The notes: generated by a model from the sequence alone, not told the origin. A DNA stretch of 64,000 bases from UBA987 sp002292105 (GCA_943846675.1 OX044357.1:1674001-1738000), one strand, 5' to 3'; counted from the stretch's first letter, positions 1 to 9,748 are shown. Translations and numbers: made by a program.

Positions 1-68
1 ATTGCAATACACCTAAATCATATGCTTGGACGCATGTGCTTCACCGTATCTTTACATACTTTCGCACC

Positions 69-686
69 ATGTCCGTTGTACAAGGTTTACTTTTTGGTTC
101 GGCCATGATGTTTTTCATTGGCCCGGTGTTTTTTTACTTGCTGCAAACCAGTCTTGAACACGGTACCAAAAGTGGTATTGCTGCGGCTATTGGCATTGTA
201 ATGAGTGATGCCATTGTCATCATTTTATGTTACTTCTGGGCTTCTAAACTGTTTGAAAACGGTACCCAACAAAACGAGTTTTGGCTTGCGGTAGTTGGCG
301 GTATAATTTTAGTCGTTTTTGGACTTGGGTATATTTTCAAACCAAAGCTTCCTGGTGCTACAACAATGACGGTCAAAAAGAAAAGGGACTATGCCACATT
401 TTTCACCAAAGCCTTCTTAATCAATTTTGTCAATCCTTTTGTGTTTATGGTTTGGATAGCGATGATTGGTAAAGCCAAACTGAGTTACGATACGGAATAT
501 GAAGTTGTGATGTTCCTTTGTGCGGCCCTGTTGGGGATAATCACTACAGACACACTTAAAGTTTTCGGTTCTAAATATTTACGCCGTGTGATTGAACCTC
601 ACTTTTTAATTAAACTGTACAGAGCCATTGGTATTTTACTTTTAGCCTTTAGTGCTCGATTGTTCTACCACGCTTTTACACTCTAA
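69..686 (+). CDS. LysE family translocator (amino-acid exporter-like)
   Basis: Predicted inner-membrane exporter of the LysE/RhtB superfamily, which moves amino acids or related small metabolites out of the cell. About 205 aa, the usual family length, with roughly six hydrophobic segments. The N-terminal part carries the family-typical run of a hydrophobic stretch, a GPVFFY turn and the acidic SDA motif (near residue 50). The ATG at 69 is preferred over an in-frame GTG at 36, which would add 11 residues that do not look like the family's N-terminus. The substrate cannot be read from the sequence. A DUF1761 membrane gene follows on the same strand after a 59-nt gap. Confidence 0.82.
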   Translation: MSVVQGLLFGSAMMFFIGPVFFYLLQTSLEHGTKSGIAAAIGIVMSDAIVIILCYFWASKLFENGTQQNEFWLAVVGGIILVVFGLGYIFKPKLPGATTMTVKKKRDYATFFTKAFLINFVNPFVFMVWIAMIGKAKLSYDTEYEVVMFLCAALLGIITTDTLKVFGSKYLRRVIEPHFLIKLYRAIGILLLAFSARLFYHAFTL

Positions 687-745
687 TTGAGATCGTACAA
701 GTATTTCAAATCAGCTATATTAGACATATTTAAAAGACAAGTAGT

Positions 746-1237
746 ATGATTTTAAGTTTCCCTGTTCTGCTTTTGGCAGCGCTGATACCGATGATTATCG
801 GTTTCATATGGTATAACCCAAATGTGTTTGGAAAAGCCTGGATGGAAGCATCTGGCATGACTGACGAGAAAGTGAAGAGTGGAAACATGATTGTCATTTT
901 CCTATTAAGCTTCGTCCTGGCCTGTATGCTGGCCTTTGCTCTGAATGGTATGGTCATTCACCAAAACCACTTGGCTTCGCTTTTCTTCGGTCAAGATGAG
1001 TCTTATACCCAAACCATTGAGTATTTAAACACAAATCATGAAGGTTGGATGAATAACTGGAGAAACTTTAGACACGGCGCCATTCATGGATTTATAGGCG
1101 GAATTTTCTTTGCGTTTCCGGTGCTCATTACCAATGCCATGTTCGAAAGAAAAGGATTTAAGTATGCTTTAGTTAACGGTGGTTACTGGATCGTAACGCT
1201 TACTCTAATGGGTGGTGTTATTTGCCAGTTTTCGTAA
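746..1237 (+). CDS. DUF1761 family membrane protein
   Basis: 163-aa integral membrane protein with about four predicted membrane spans (around residues 4-22, 47-68, 108-130 and 141-160). The start of the protein has the DUF1761 pattern of a first helix followed by FIWYNPNVFGKAW and then a short polar segment. No biochemical role is established for the family that I know of. It follows the LysE-like gene on the same strand and ends at a strong hairpin terminator, so the two may share a transcript. It faces the convergent gene whose stop lies inside that terminator. Confidence 0.75.
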   Translation: MILSFPVLLLAALIPMIIGFIWYNPNVFGKAWMEASGMTDEKVKSGNMIVIFLLSFVLACMLAFALNGMVIHQNHLASLFFGQDESYTQTIEYLNTNHEGWMNNWRNFRHGAIHGFIGGIFFAFPVLITNAMFERKGFKYALVNGGYWIVTLTLMGGVICQFS

Positions 1238-1260
1238 ATCGATTAACTCAAATTTACCAG

Positions 1261-1289
1261 AAGCCTCTCATTTTATGAGGGGCTTTTTT
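1261..1289. terminator. Shared bidirectional terminator
   Basis: Hairpin with arms AGCCTCTCA and TGAGGGGCT around a TTTTA loop, followed by T6 on the plus strand and preceded by A residues that give U residues on the minus strand. It serves the plus-strand DUF1761 gene and contains the stop codon of the convergent minus-strand gene. Confidence 0.8.
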
Positions 1290-2308
1290 AGTGCATTCTT
1301 ATCACCCCTTATTCGTTCGGACAATACAGCCATAAACTCAGGAATGTCGTCAAAAGAGAATTTAGGGTCTACTTGTTCCACAATCCACTCTCCCCCTTTA
1401 TTTACCAATTTGTGAGAGAAGACAAACTCGTCGCTACCTTCTTCAAGTTCACCAAAGCGCAGATCGCAAAGCATCAACGTATCATCCCTTTCTCTGACCA
1501 TATACCAACCCTTTGTGATTTTAAGTAAACGTTTAATTTGAGGTTCGTCCCTGATTGAATCAATTTTGTGTTGGTCTTTAGGATGTCCGATAAACGAAAT
1601 TTTTTTGTCCTTATCAAAAAAAGAATAGTAGCCTATCAGAAATGAATCTTTGGTCTCAACGTTGGCTGTCCACAGCATACTATTAAACATCGTGGGTCTA
1701 TTGGATATCGATACGTATTCAATATTTTGATGCTTTAAGCTGTTCTTAAATGTCTGAAAAGACATCCCCTTCAATCCAATGGTGACAAGCATGTAGAAGC
1801 TACTTAACAATATACCCAGGTTATTGAGCTTTGCCCGCCTTTTGGTTCCGCGTCGGGTTACCAGTGCGGCAATGACCAATACTAAGAATGGAATGGTATA
1901 GATTGGATCAACTACATTGATATTGTTGTAGGCAATTCGAAGGTCTAATGGCCAGAAGAATTGGGTACCCCATGTGGTATGACAATCCAGAAGCGGATGT
2001 GTGACCAATGCCATAAAAAACATCCATGTCCATTGTTTCGTAGTTGCTTCGTTTTTTCGAGACCTATGAAACCGATGCAATAGCCAACCAAGAGCAATAG
2101 ACGCTACGATACTAAAAAACAGACTGTGCGATATCCCTCTATGCCACTCAAGTGCCGTAATGTCGTCTAGAAATGAACGACCAAGCACGTCTAAATCAGG
2201 GATTGTCCCGGCGATAGCACCCCAAAGCATGGCTTTGTTTCCAACCCGTTTACCAAGAGTTGCCTCTCCTACTGCTGCGCCAAGTACAATTTGCGTTAAT
2301 GAATCCAT
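1268..2308 (-). CDS. YdjM-like metal-dependent membrane hydrolase
   Basis: 346-aa protein whose N-terminal half matches the LexA-regulated YdjM/DUF457 family of membrane-bound metal-dependent hydrolases. Visible motifs are MDSLTQIVLGAAVGE at the start, IPDLD (residues 36-40), HRGISHS (56-62) and a later THPLLDCHTTWG segment. These His/Asp clusters are the likely metal ligands. Several hydrophobic helices lie between them. The C-terminal third is soluble and less conserved. The start ATG overlaps the stop of the upstream gene by one base (TAATG), so it is the last gene of a five-gene minus-strand run. The substrate is unknown. Confidence 0.78.
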   Translation of the reverse strand: MDSLTQIVLGAAVGEATLGKRVGNKAMLWGAIAGTIPDLDVLGRSFLDDITALEWHRGISHSLFFSIVASIALGWLLHRFHRSRKNEATTKQWTWMFFMALVTHPLLDCHTTWGTQFFWPLDLRIAYNNINVVDPIYTIPFLVLVIAALVTRRGTKRRAKLNNLGILLSSFYMLVTIGLKGMSFQTFKNSLKHQNIEYVSISNRPTMFNSMLWTANVETKDSFLIGYYSFFDKDKKISFIGHPKDQHKIDSIRDEPQIKRLLKITKGWYMVRERDDTLMLCDLRFGELEEGSDEFVFSHKLVNKGGEWIVEQVDPKFSFDDIPEFMAVLSERIRGDKNALKKPLIK

Positions 2309-3504
2309 TAGTCTTGATATAAAACGGCCTTAAACGGTTTACGAATTTCGAATTTACTAGGCTTTATCAACCCTACAATAGGCTTGACCAATTTGTTTGT
2401 GATGTGGTTTTTATGCTTGACGTATAACTTCATATGTTGGGGTTCAGCGCCAAGTGTACTTTTGATCTCTTCAGCCGTTCTACCAAGACGTAACTCTTGT
2501 AATCCACAGTCTATCGTGTACTGGATAAAATCGCATAACATTCTTTGGTAGATGGCGTACTCATGGTTGTAGCGATAGTCAATCCCAACAAAATTAGCGT
2601 CTACAACTTTATTACCTTTAAAACAAGTACTAAACCCTACCAGCTCGTCATTGAGAAAGTATCCCGCCAAGCGAAAATCGTCAGGCATTGTCTCGGCAAA
2701 CATCTTGAAAGTTTCTGCTTTGAGCTTTCCAAATCGGTAGTCGGCTCGTTCTAAAACATCACCGTATAATTGGTCGATTTTGTCTTGATGCTCTTCAATT
2801 TCATCAGGACTTAAGGACTTCATCACCAAATCATTAGACTTTTTATAGATGCCTTTTACTTTGGTTCTAAACTTTGTGACAAGGTCGGACAAATAATCAT
2901 CGAATGTATCCCAATTCGGTTTCATTTTGATTACCATGTTTACGTCTATCTCAAAATGAATAAAGCCATCATGTTCAAGCGTTTCCATGTCGGCAAAACT
3001 CTCTTCCCAAAAATCTTTTAGAAGAATGATCGAAACACCATCATTTGCTTTTTTCTCATCGCGTTTAATGCGGTTCAACGCTCTACTTAAATTGCGTTTG
3101 GCCATTTCGTTAGAAACGGAATCTTTAAATATAAAACCATTTTCGCCGGTTGAAAATGCGTTACCACACAGCAATACCCGTGCATCCAAATTATGTATAA
3201 ACTTATCAGACACAAAGTGGCCAAATCGATCATGAAGGTCTTCGGTATTCAAATCATTGTCTGTAAACCGCAACAATTGAACGATGGCAACACCAACAGG
3301 GTTATACATTTCATCGTAAAACAATATATACCTGAAGTTTATTCGATCGGCTAACGTAGATTCAAGCGCCTTTAAATACTGCATAGTTAGGTAGACCTCA
3401 TTTTTTGGTACTATGCTGTTCCAGTGGTTTTGGTTCAACAAATTGACAGAGTCAAAAATGCTCAACTTAAGTTCGGAATGCGAATGTGGTGCGTGAAACG
3501 TCAT
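2308..3504 (-). CDS. FemAB/GNAT-like acyltransferase
   Basis: 398-aa protein that looks like a FemAB-type or DUF482-like peptidyl/aminoacyl transferase of the GNAT fold. The C-terminal half has the characteristic order of a GYFLNDELVGFSTCF strand pair, an NYRYNHEYAIYQRMLCDFI-like helix segment and a LRLGRTAEEIKSTLGAE segment. Relatives act in peptidoglycan cross-bridge or surface-polymer modification, but the substrate here is not deducible. It overlaps the TlpA-like gene by ATGA and its downstream neighbour by TAATG, which argues for translational coupling. There is no signal peptide, so it is predicted cytoplasmic. Confidence 0.6.
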   Translation of the reverse strand: MTFHAPHSHSELKLSIFDSVNLLNQNHWNSIVPKNEVYLTMQYLKALESTLADRINFRYILFYDEMYNPVGVAIVQLLRFTDNDLNTEDLHDRFGHFVSDKFIHNLDARVLLCGNAFSTGENGFIFKDSVSNEMAKRNLSRALNRIKRDEKKANDGVSIILLKDFWEESFADMETLEHDGFIHFEIDVNMVIKMKPNWDTFDDYLSDLVTKFRTKVKGIYKKSNDLVMKSLSPDEIEEHQDKIDQLYGDVLERADYRFGKLKAETFKMFAETMPDDFRLAGYFLNDELVGFSTCFKGNKVVDANFVGIDYRYNHEYAIYQRMLCDFIQYTIDCGLQELRLGRTAEEIKSTLGAEPQHMKLYVKHKNHITNKLVKPIVGLIKPSKFEIRKPFKAVLYQD

Positions 3505-4010
3505 GAAGAAATTTTCTTTTCTCTTTGATTAATCAATTCAGCTATTTTTTCATCCAAGGATTGAAAGATATTAAAAGATCCATCAGATACTTCATAAACA
3601 ATTTCAAAGTTGTTGTTTATTATCAAATTTTGCGGAAAAGTCTTCACCAGCCTTGTTTGTAACTTATCACTATACTTCCCTGCATTCGCTACTTGGTAAT
3701 AGTTAAATGGGACGCGTTTTAACACTTGATTCATTTGATTTGTCCCTTCTTCGCACAATCCTAGAAATACAATAGAAGTATCACCTGCATACTTGGCTTT
3801 TAGCCTGTTTAGTGCTGGAATTTCCTGAATGCACGTAGGGCACCACGTTGCCCATACATTAACCACGATAATTTTGCCTTGTAGGTTCTGAGAATTTAAA
3901 ACATACCCTTCGGTTGTTTTTAACTTGAACGTTGGGGCTGTATCACCAACGTTTGAACATGAACTTCCGAGCAGTAAGATGCTCAAGATGAGAAGGAAGT
4001 GTTGTTCCAT
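3501..4010 (-). CDS. TlpA-like thioredoxin-fold lipoprotein
   Basis: Periplasmic thiol-disulfide oxidoreductase of the TlpA/ResA type, about 169 aa from the ATG at 4010. A short hydrophobic leader ends in the lipobox LLGSSC (Cys18), so it should be membrane anchored. The redox motif WCPTC (Cys57 and Cys60) follows a typical NVWATW strand. An in-frame TTG at 4046 would add a lysine-containing n-region and is a real alternative start. The stop overlaps the FemAB-like gene by four bases. It probably reduces or oxidises extracytoplasmic proteins; the partner is not evident. Confidence 0.85.
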   Translation of the reverse strand: MEQHFLLILSILLLGSSCSNVGDTAPTFKLKTTEGYVLNSQNLQGKIIVVNVWATWCPTCIQEIPALNRLKAKYAGDTSIVFLGLCEEGTNQMNQVLKRVPFNYYQVANAGKYSDKLQTRLVKTFPQNLIINNNFEIVYEVSDGSFNIFQSLDEKIAELINQREKKISS

Positions 4011-4062
4011 TCCTTTTTTAACACCTAAATAATTCGAATGTTTCAAATGGATTTAATGTGAT

Positions 4063-4524
4063 TTACAAACCTAAACAAAGGGCGTTGAAAAATGTATTGT
4101 CAGTTATAGACGCTCCATTTTGAATTAAGTCAAATATTTCTTGTTCTCGAGCCTTTGAATACGATTTAGTAGTTGTGTAAATATCAACATCCTGACTGAA
4201 CTTCGCTATTTCCGATGCATCTTTCATTTGTGTAAAGTCTACATCGGCTCGATCAGAATCTATGCCTACCAACACGATTTGCTCTGGTTGACAATAGAAA
4301 CACATAATTTCATTTTTAGTAATCCGTTCTAGATATTTGACTTTACGCATGGTGCTGGCATAAATAACATCGCTAAAACTATCAACCATTTTAGAAGCTG
4401 CTTGAGGATTTTCTTTCTTAAGCTTTTCCCAATCGTCTGCAACGATGCCGTTCAAAACCAAAAATTCAACAAATTCTGATTCTAATGCACCAAGTTCTTC
4501 TTGTGTTAATCGTTTAAACAACAT
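4063..4524 (-). CDS. DUF6495 family protein
   Basis: 153-aa soluble protein that I recognise as the Bacteroidota-restricted DUF6495 family from its opening FKRLTQEELGALESEF, a VLNGIVADDWEKLK segment and a central CFYC followed by IVLVGIDSDRADVDF. Function unknown. The ATG at 4524 lies one base after the stop of the ABC transporter, and is preferred to the TTG at 4533 that would overlap it. The CxxC near the middle could bind metal, but only one such pair is present. The tight spacing suggests translation coupled to the exporter. Confidence 0.7.
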   Translation of the reverse strand: MLFKRLTQEELGALESEFVEFLVLNGIVADDWEKLKKENPQAASKMVDSFSDVIYASTMRKVKYLERITKNEIMCFYCQPEQIVLVGIDSDRADVDFTQMKDASEIAKFSQDVDIYTTTKSYSKAREQEIFDLIQNGASITDNTFFNALCLGL

Positions 4525-4525
4525 T

Positions 4526-6349
4526 TTATGCAAATCCTTGAAGGTCTACCAACTTTTTATATTGTCCATTTTTCTCTATCAAGGACTGGTGTGTACCAGT
4601 CTCAATCACCTTACCTTTTTCGATTACTAAAATTTGATCGGCGTGTTTAATGGTCGATAATCTGTGGGCAATGACTAACGATGTTCTGCCCTTCATCAGA
4701 TTTTCAATCGCCTCTTGCACCAGTTTTTCTGACTCTGTATCCAATGCAGAAGTAGCCTCATCTAGAATTAATATATCTGGATTTTTTAACACGGCTCGTG
4801 CAATGGCAAGTCTTTGCCTTTGACCTCCGCTCAATTTGCTTCCCCTGTCTCCGATATTTGTGTTATACCCATTCTCCAACTGATCGATAAAGGTATGCGC
4901 ATTGGCTATTTCAGCGGCATGTTTCACGGACTCAATACTAGCTTCCTGGTTACCCAAACGTATGTTCTCAAGTACTGAATCATTAAACAAGATTGGCTCT
5001 TGTGTTACGATGCCCATCATCCCTCTTAAGTCTCTTATTTTGAGAGACTTGACATTGTTCTCGTCAACCAATATTTCGCCTTTCGACACGTCGTAAAACC
5101 TTGGCAATAGGTCGGCCAATGTGGACTTTCCTCCTCCACTAGCGCCAACCAGCGCAACAGTTTGGCCTTTATTCATATCAAAGTTGATTCCAGCAATCAC
5201 TTCATTATCGCCATAACTAAAGTGAATATCTCTATAAGAAACCTTGTCGGTGAAATTTGTTATGGTCTTGGCGTCGACTTGATCTACAATCTTATTTTCA
5301 GAATCAAGAATTTCAGTCAACCGCTCAAAACTTGCCGAGGCTTTTTGAACCCTAAAATACGACTCGGTTAAAGACTTGGCAGGTGTTATCAGTTGTGAGA
5401 AGGTAACAATGTAGAGGATAAAGAATTTACCATCAATGGCGTCTGTTTGGTTAAGCACCATTGCACCACCAAACATCAATATGGCTGATATTACGACTGA
5501 ACCTAAAAACTCGCTAACCGGCGACGCCGCTAACTCTTTTCTATGTAGCTTCAACATCAACTTAAAGTGTTGTTCATTCTTATTGTCGAAAAATCGCTTG
5601 ATCTGGTGCTCAGCGTTAAACCCTTTTATCACCTTTAATCCACCCAGCGTTTCTTCAATGACGTTGATCACCTCTCCTAGTTTCTTTTGCCCTTTTTGAG
5701 CAGTGATTTTCAATCGTTTGGCGATGCGGCTGATAATATATCCGCTAACAGGCAGAATCAACACAGAAAAAAGCGTTAGGCGCCAACTAATAATTACCAA
5801 GCTACTTAGGTAGATTAAAATGTAAAATGGGTGTTTGAAAAGCATCTCTATCGCTCCAACAACGCCCCACTCTACTTCTTTAACATCATTGGTCAACCTA
5901 CTAATGATATCGCCTTTTCGTTCGTTGGAATAAAAGGAGACCGGTAAGTCAACAAGCTTACGATATACTCTTTTTCTCAAATCGCGAACAACCCCGCTAC
6001 GTGTGAAGGCAATGGTATAGAAAGACAAATAGTTAAAAACATTTTTAAGCAGGAATAGAATGATGATGGCAAAACTGAAGTAATACAAGCTTTGCTGACT
6101 TCCCTTTTCTTGAATAAACAGCTTAAGTTTATAGTCGATGAACGACTTGAGCTGTTCGGGTTCCCACACAAAGCCAACCGGTTTAATTGCATCTGCAGTG
6201 GCTGGATCAAAAACTACGGCCAAAAATGGGACAATAGCAGCAATCGAGAATAACGAAAATATCGAAGCTAAAGCATTGAATACTACGTAACTCCATTGAC
6301 GTGACCGGTAACCACGTACAATTGCTAAAATACTTTTGAGCTGTTTCAA
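4526..6349 (-). CDS. MsbA-like ABC exporter (fused permease-ATPase)
   Basis: 607-aa half-transporter with an N-terminal six-helix membrane domain (about residues 20-310) and a C-terminal ATPase domain. Walker A GASGGGKST lies near residue 405, the signature LSGGQRQRLAIARA near 503 and Walker B ILILDEATSALD near 525, all intact. It belongs to the lipid or multidrug exporter class related to MsbA; the substrate is not deducible. It starts at a TTG (MKQLKSIL), the only in-frame option giving a family-like N-terminus. A TAATTTTG promoter element ends only nine bases upstream of the start codon. It heads the five-gene run that continues to 1268. Confidence 0.9.
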   Translation of the reverse strand: MKQLKSILAIVRGYRSRQWSYVVFNALASIFSLFSIAAIVPFLAVVFDPATADAIKPVGFVWEPEQLKSFIDYKLKLFIQEKGSQQSLYYFSFAIIILFLLKNVFNYLSFYTIAFTRSGVVRDLRKRVYRKLVDLPVSFYSNERKGDIISRLTNDVKEVEWGVVGAIEMLFKHPFYILIYLSSLVIISWRLTLFSVLILPVSGYIISRIAKRLKITAQKGQKKLGEVINVIEETLGGLKVIKGFNAEHQIKRFFDNKNEQHFKLMLKLHRKELAASPVSEFLGSVVISAILMFGGAMVLNQTDAIDGKFFILYIVTFSQLITPAKSLTESYFRVQKASASFERLTEILDSENKIVDQVDAKTITNFTDKVSYRDIHFSYGDNEVIAGINFDMNKGQTVALVGASGGGKSTLADLLPRFYDVSKGEILVDENNVKSLKIRDLRGMMGIVTQEPILFNDSVLENIRLGNQEASIESVKHAAEIANAHTFIDQLENGYNTNIGDRGSKLSGGQRQRLAIARAVLKNPDILILDEATSALDTESEKLVQEAIENLMKGRTSLVIAHRLSTIKHADQILVIEKGKVIETGTHQSLIEKNGQYKKLVDLQGFA

Positions 6350-6357
6350 ATCGTTGG

Positions 6358-6365
6358 CAAAATTA
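6358..6365 (-). promoter_or_regulatory. -7 promoter element upstream of the ABC exporter
   Basis: Minus-strand TAATTTTG fits the Bacteroidota -7 consensus TAnnTTTG. No clear TTG sits at the usual -33 distance. If used, transcription would begin within a few bases of the TTG start codon, giving an almost leaderless mRNA. Confidence 0.4.
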
Positions 6366-6444
6366 AGGTTTATGACATTAGATTTGATTTAATAAATGAG
6401 TTATTCAATTGGGCTAACAACCCTGCAATACTCAAACCAGCAAT

Positions 6445-8967
6445 TTAATACTGCCACAACTTAGAAACCGTGTTGTAAAAGTCTATGCCAAATTTTATTC
6501 CTTGATTAAATCCGGTGTTAGAATTCTGTCCAGCAGCATAGTACACGCCAAAACGGAACATTTGCTTAAACATTCTAACCGGTCGCTCTACGCCTACTAA
6601 TACTTCTGCATGCCCAACGCTTCCGCGCGTTTCTTCGTTGCCGAGTGTTAAGTAACCTCCTTCTAAACCTAATAAATAACCGCCTGTTGCCAGCTGAAGA
6701 CCTGTATGTTTAATCACAGGGACTTTACGCAATAGTTGGCCATTGAAGTGGTGCATCAAACCTGCTTGGAAGTATCCTTTGGCGGTTTGGTATCCTCGAG
6801 CGTCAAGTACTTGACCCGTTTGCAGCGGATTAGAAAAATAGTACTTGTCAGACCCGCGGATGTACTTCAAACCAGATAAACGTACTTCTCTACTGTTTAC
6901 AAACCGTCCAGCTTGCGCCTCCATACGCGTAGTACCTAACTTAAATAGCTTGAATACATACTTGGTCCCAAGCTGCAGGTAGTCAAAGTTGACATCACTT
7001 TGAAGAAAGGGTTTAATTCCCTTTGTATAGGTCAAATCCAATACAGGGTATTTTGAGCCTGTAATGACCTTTTTGTACGGACGAATTTCATATTGCTGTT
7101 TGAATGTAAAACGCGCACGCATCGTCAGAACGAGTTCCTCAAAAGGTTCAAAATCTTGAGGCTCGCTGAAATTTGGAAAGAAGTCCCATAATTCGTCAAG
7201 TTTTTCGCCCTTAAAAGGAGCGTATTTATTGTAGTCCAAGTATGTGGTTAAGAAAAAGCCATTGCACCACTCTTGTTCATGCCCTATGCCGTACCCAATA
7301 TTCTCAACAAAGTTTGACGGACTTAGTGTACTTGAGATGTTTGCACGGGTATTCAACATGGTATACCTGTTAGTATATTTTACGCGCACACGGCTAAACT
7401 TTTTAGGGTCGTATAAAAACCTAGCTTGGATATGACCACGAACATTTTTATTCGTTACGCCGTAGTCTATCCCTCCGTTTAAGCGTAGGTCTTTTTCTTT
7501 GGTCCAAACCTTGGTGTAAGCGCCACCAATGGTATGCCTGTAACCGTCTATGTTGTTTATTTGAATTTGTGCAATTAAGGGTAGTAGAAACCATCGAGTT
7601 CCTTTTTCGCGGTTTCTATGAACAATACCGTTTAATAAAAAGTCGGCGATAGTTAGCGTGTTATACATACTGTCTTGTATATCTAAGTATGCATCACTTC
7701 TATGGTAGGCAACAATACTGTCCTGTGTTTTGATAAAATCTTGTTCGATTTTCTTTAAACCAGTTGGTCGTATAGAACTCCAAAAGTCTAACGAGGCGTC
7801 ATAACTACTGTCCTCATACACCACTTGCCCCCTATTCATAAATCGATTGCTTATGGTTGGGTTTACCACGTAATTTTGATAGTTAGCCAGTGTGTGACCA
7901 TACGTGTTTTTATGTTTTCCGTTTTTGGTTCCGTAGTAAAACTCTTGCCTTACGGGCACCAACGCCGTGTCTCCCAAAAGGTCATAATCCTGAATGACGG
8001 TAAAGCGATCAAAAAACGAAAGAGAGGCTGTATTGATGTCTAAATTGACCGATTTAATCGTATAGGTTTTTTTAGAGATGAAGATTATGCCAGAAAAAAG
8101 AGCACCACGTGAATATTTGGGTGTCACCTTTATTTTAGCAATATATTCATCGCCCTGGTAAAAGCTTTCTTCCAGTTTGTATGTATAGGACAACAGGGCC
8201 GCATTGCCAATGGGCGATGTATATGGCATTTCCCCTAAGGTTGAAAGGTCTAATCTATTTTTTAGGAAGTCGAAATTACCGTCTGTAATTTTTGTAAAGA
8301 ACAACTCAGGGGTAATGACCGATCCTGGCTGAGTGGGATCAGATTCATTAAAACTTACGGATACTGTAGATCCAGAGTTTTGTTTCTCGGATAAGTCTTT
8401 GTACGCCTTCTTAACCTCTTTAAAGCGACCATTCTTGTAATATACATCGGAATAGGATTCGATGAAGTTTACCCTCTTTTTAGTCACTATTTCTGAGTTA
8501 ATGGTGTCCGGTTTTTTGAGATTTTCCTTTTCAATGGATGCCTTAATATAAACGTTACAGCTATAAGACGCGATGTTTTGATACAGTTCTTTTTTTCGCT
8601 TGATGGCTTTACGAATAATTGGATAGGCAGGGTCTTCGTCACCAGATTTGATGACCAGTGTGTTTAGGATTTCTTCATTTTCAGACAATTCAAAATCAAC
8701 CGTCATGTTTCTGTTGACAACAATCTCTTTTTTCATTGCCTTCATCCCAACGTATTCGCAGATCAATGTATGGGTTCCTGAACTTAGTTCTATATAGTAG
8801 TTGCCTTTGCCATTGGAGATGACACCATACGTGGAGCCCAATACCCTTATGCTAGCGTGCCCGAGTGGCTCACCACCGTAGGTCACTTTGCCAGTAACCT
8901 GGTATGCACTACTTGTAAGGGCTACAAAAGCGATAAAAATAGCGGTAAGAAGGGTTCTCATAGACAT
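6445..8967 (-). CDS. DUF5686 outer-membrane protein with carboxypeptidase-like domain
   Basis: 840-aa exported protein. It has a Sec signal peptide (residues 1-21), then a carboxypeptidase-D-regulatory-like beta-sandwich (about 22-100, YQVTGKVTYGGEPLGHASIRV onward), followed by the DUF5686 region with many amphipathic strands that resembles an outer-membrane barrel, ending in aromatic FYNTVSKLWQY. DUF5686 proteins are common in Bacteroidota and their transport role is unknown. The gene stands alone, with a 95-nt gap to the downstream ABC gene and a divergent thioredoxin-like gene upstream. ATG at 8967 or at 8961 are both usable. Confidence 0.85.
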   Translation of the reverse strand: MSMRTLLTAIFIAFVALTSSAYQVTGKVTYGGEPLGHASIRVLGSTYGVISNGKGNYYIELSSGTHTLICEYVGMKAMKKEIVVNRNMTVDFELSENEEILNTLVIKSGDEDPAYPIIRKAIKRKKELYQNIASYSCNVYIKASIEKENLKKPDTINSEIVTKKRVNFIESYSDVYYKNGRFKEVKKAYKDLSEKQNSGSTVSVSFNESDPTQPGSVITPELFFTKITDGNFDFLKNRLDLSTLGEMPYTSPIGNAALLSYTYKLEESFYQGDEYIAKIKVTPKYSRGALFSGIIFISKKTYTIKSVNLDINTASLSFFDRFTVIQDYDLLGDTALVPVRQEFYYGTKNGKHKNTYGHTLANYQNYVVNPTISNRFMNRGQVVYEDSSYDASLDFWSSIRPTGLKKIEQDFIKTQDSIVAYHRSDAYLDIQDSMYNTLTIADFLLNGIVHRNREKGTRWFLLPLIAQIQINNIDGYRHTIGGAYTKVWTKEKDLRLNGGIDYGVTNKNVRGHIQARFLYDPKKFSRVRVKYTNRYTMLNTRANISSTLSPSNFVENIGYGIGHEQEWCNGFFLTTYLDYNKYAPFKGEKLDELWDFFPNFSEPQDFEPFEELVLTMRARFTFKQQYEIRPYKKVITGSKYPVLDLTYTKGIKPFLQSDVNFDYLQLGTKYVFKLFKLGTTRMEAQAGRFVNSREVRLSGLKYIRGSDKYYFSNPLQTGQVLDARGYQTAKGYFQAGLMHHFNGQLLRKVPVIKHTGLQLATGGYLLGLEGGYLTLGNEETRGSVGHAEVLVGVERPVRMFKQMFRFGVYYAAGQNSNTGFNQGIKFGIDFYNTVSKLWQY

Positions 8968-9127
8968 TATTTCAGGTGTAGAACGCGAAAATTAGCCAAA
9001 AGTTACTTCGATAGTTCTCTATTGCCGATAAGCTTCCCTAGATTTAAGTTAAAAGCCCTAAAACCACTTTTCAATATCCGGATAATTTTTATTCGGTGAT
9101 ACGCCTTTTGGTTAATAAATTCGCAAC

Positions 9128-9670
9128 ATGCAAATAGGTAAAAAACTTTTCAAGTTTGAACTTCCAGGAACCAATGGTGAGGTATACAACAACTTTGATT
9201 TTGCTGATCGCTCAGCACTGTTAATCATCATAACGTGCAACCACTGCCCTTATGCCAATGCATATTGGAACCGCATCAATAAGCTATCGACGCGATACGA
9301 AGAAGATAATTTGGCTGTTGTTTGTATTAACCCCAATGACGCCAATCGATATCCAGATGATTCTTTCGACAATATGAAAAAGTTTATGAAGTCGACTAAA
9401 TATGAATTTGTGTATCTAAGAGACGAATCTCAGACCGTCGCTAAAAAGTTGAAAGCCACGAGAACCCCTGAAGCATTCTTATTTAATTCGAAACGTGAAT
9501 TGGTTTACCGTGGGGCTATTGACGATTCTTGGGAAAACGCAAAAGCCGTTACACGTGTGTACTTAGAAGATGCCATTGAAATGTCTCTTGATGGACTTGA
9601 AGTTGATTTTCCTGAGATACAACCGGTTGGGTGCTCTATTAAGTGGCTTCCTGGCAATGAGCCATCTTAA
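9128..9670 (+). CDS. Thioredoxin-family, peroxiredoxin-like protein
   Basis: 180-aa cytoplasmic protein with a thioredoxin/AhpC-TSA-like fold. The redox motif is CNHCPYA (Cys37 and Cys40), the signature of a widespread peroxiredoxin-like subfamily, followed by VVCINPNDANRYPDDSFDNM and the cis-proline region RTPEAFLF. There is no leader peptide. It probably acts as a thiol-disulfide oxidoreductase or peroxidase; the substrate is unknown. It is transcribed divergently from the DUF5686 gene, and argS follows 176 nt later behind its own promoter, so it looks monocistronic. Confidence 0.83.
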   Translation: MQIGKKLFKFELPGTNGEVYNNFDFADRSALLIIITCNHCPYANAYWNRINKLSTRYEEDNLAVVCINPNDANRYPDDSFDNMKKFMKSTKYEFVYLRDESQTVAKKLKATRTPEAFLFNSKRELVYRGAIDDSWENAKAVTRVYLEDAIEMSLDGLEVDFPEIQPVGCSIKWLPGNEPS

Positions 9671-9748
9671 CCCTTAAATAATTCGTTTCAGCAAACCATA
9701 TAATTACGTTAACAGAACAAAGATGTAGTTCTGTTGACAAAAGTGGGC

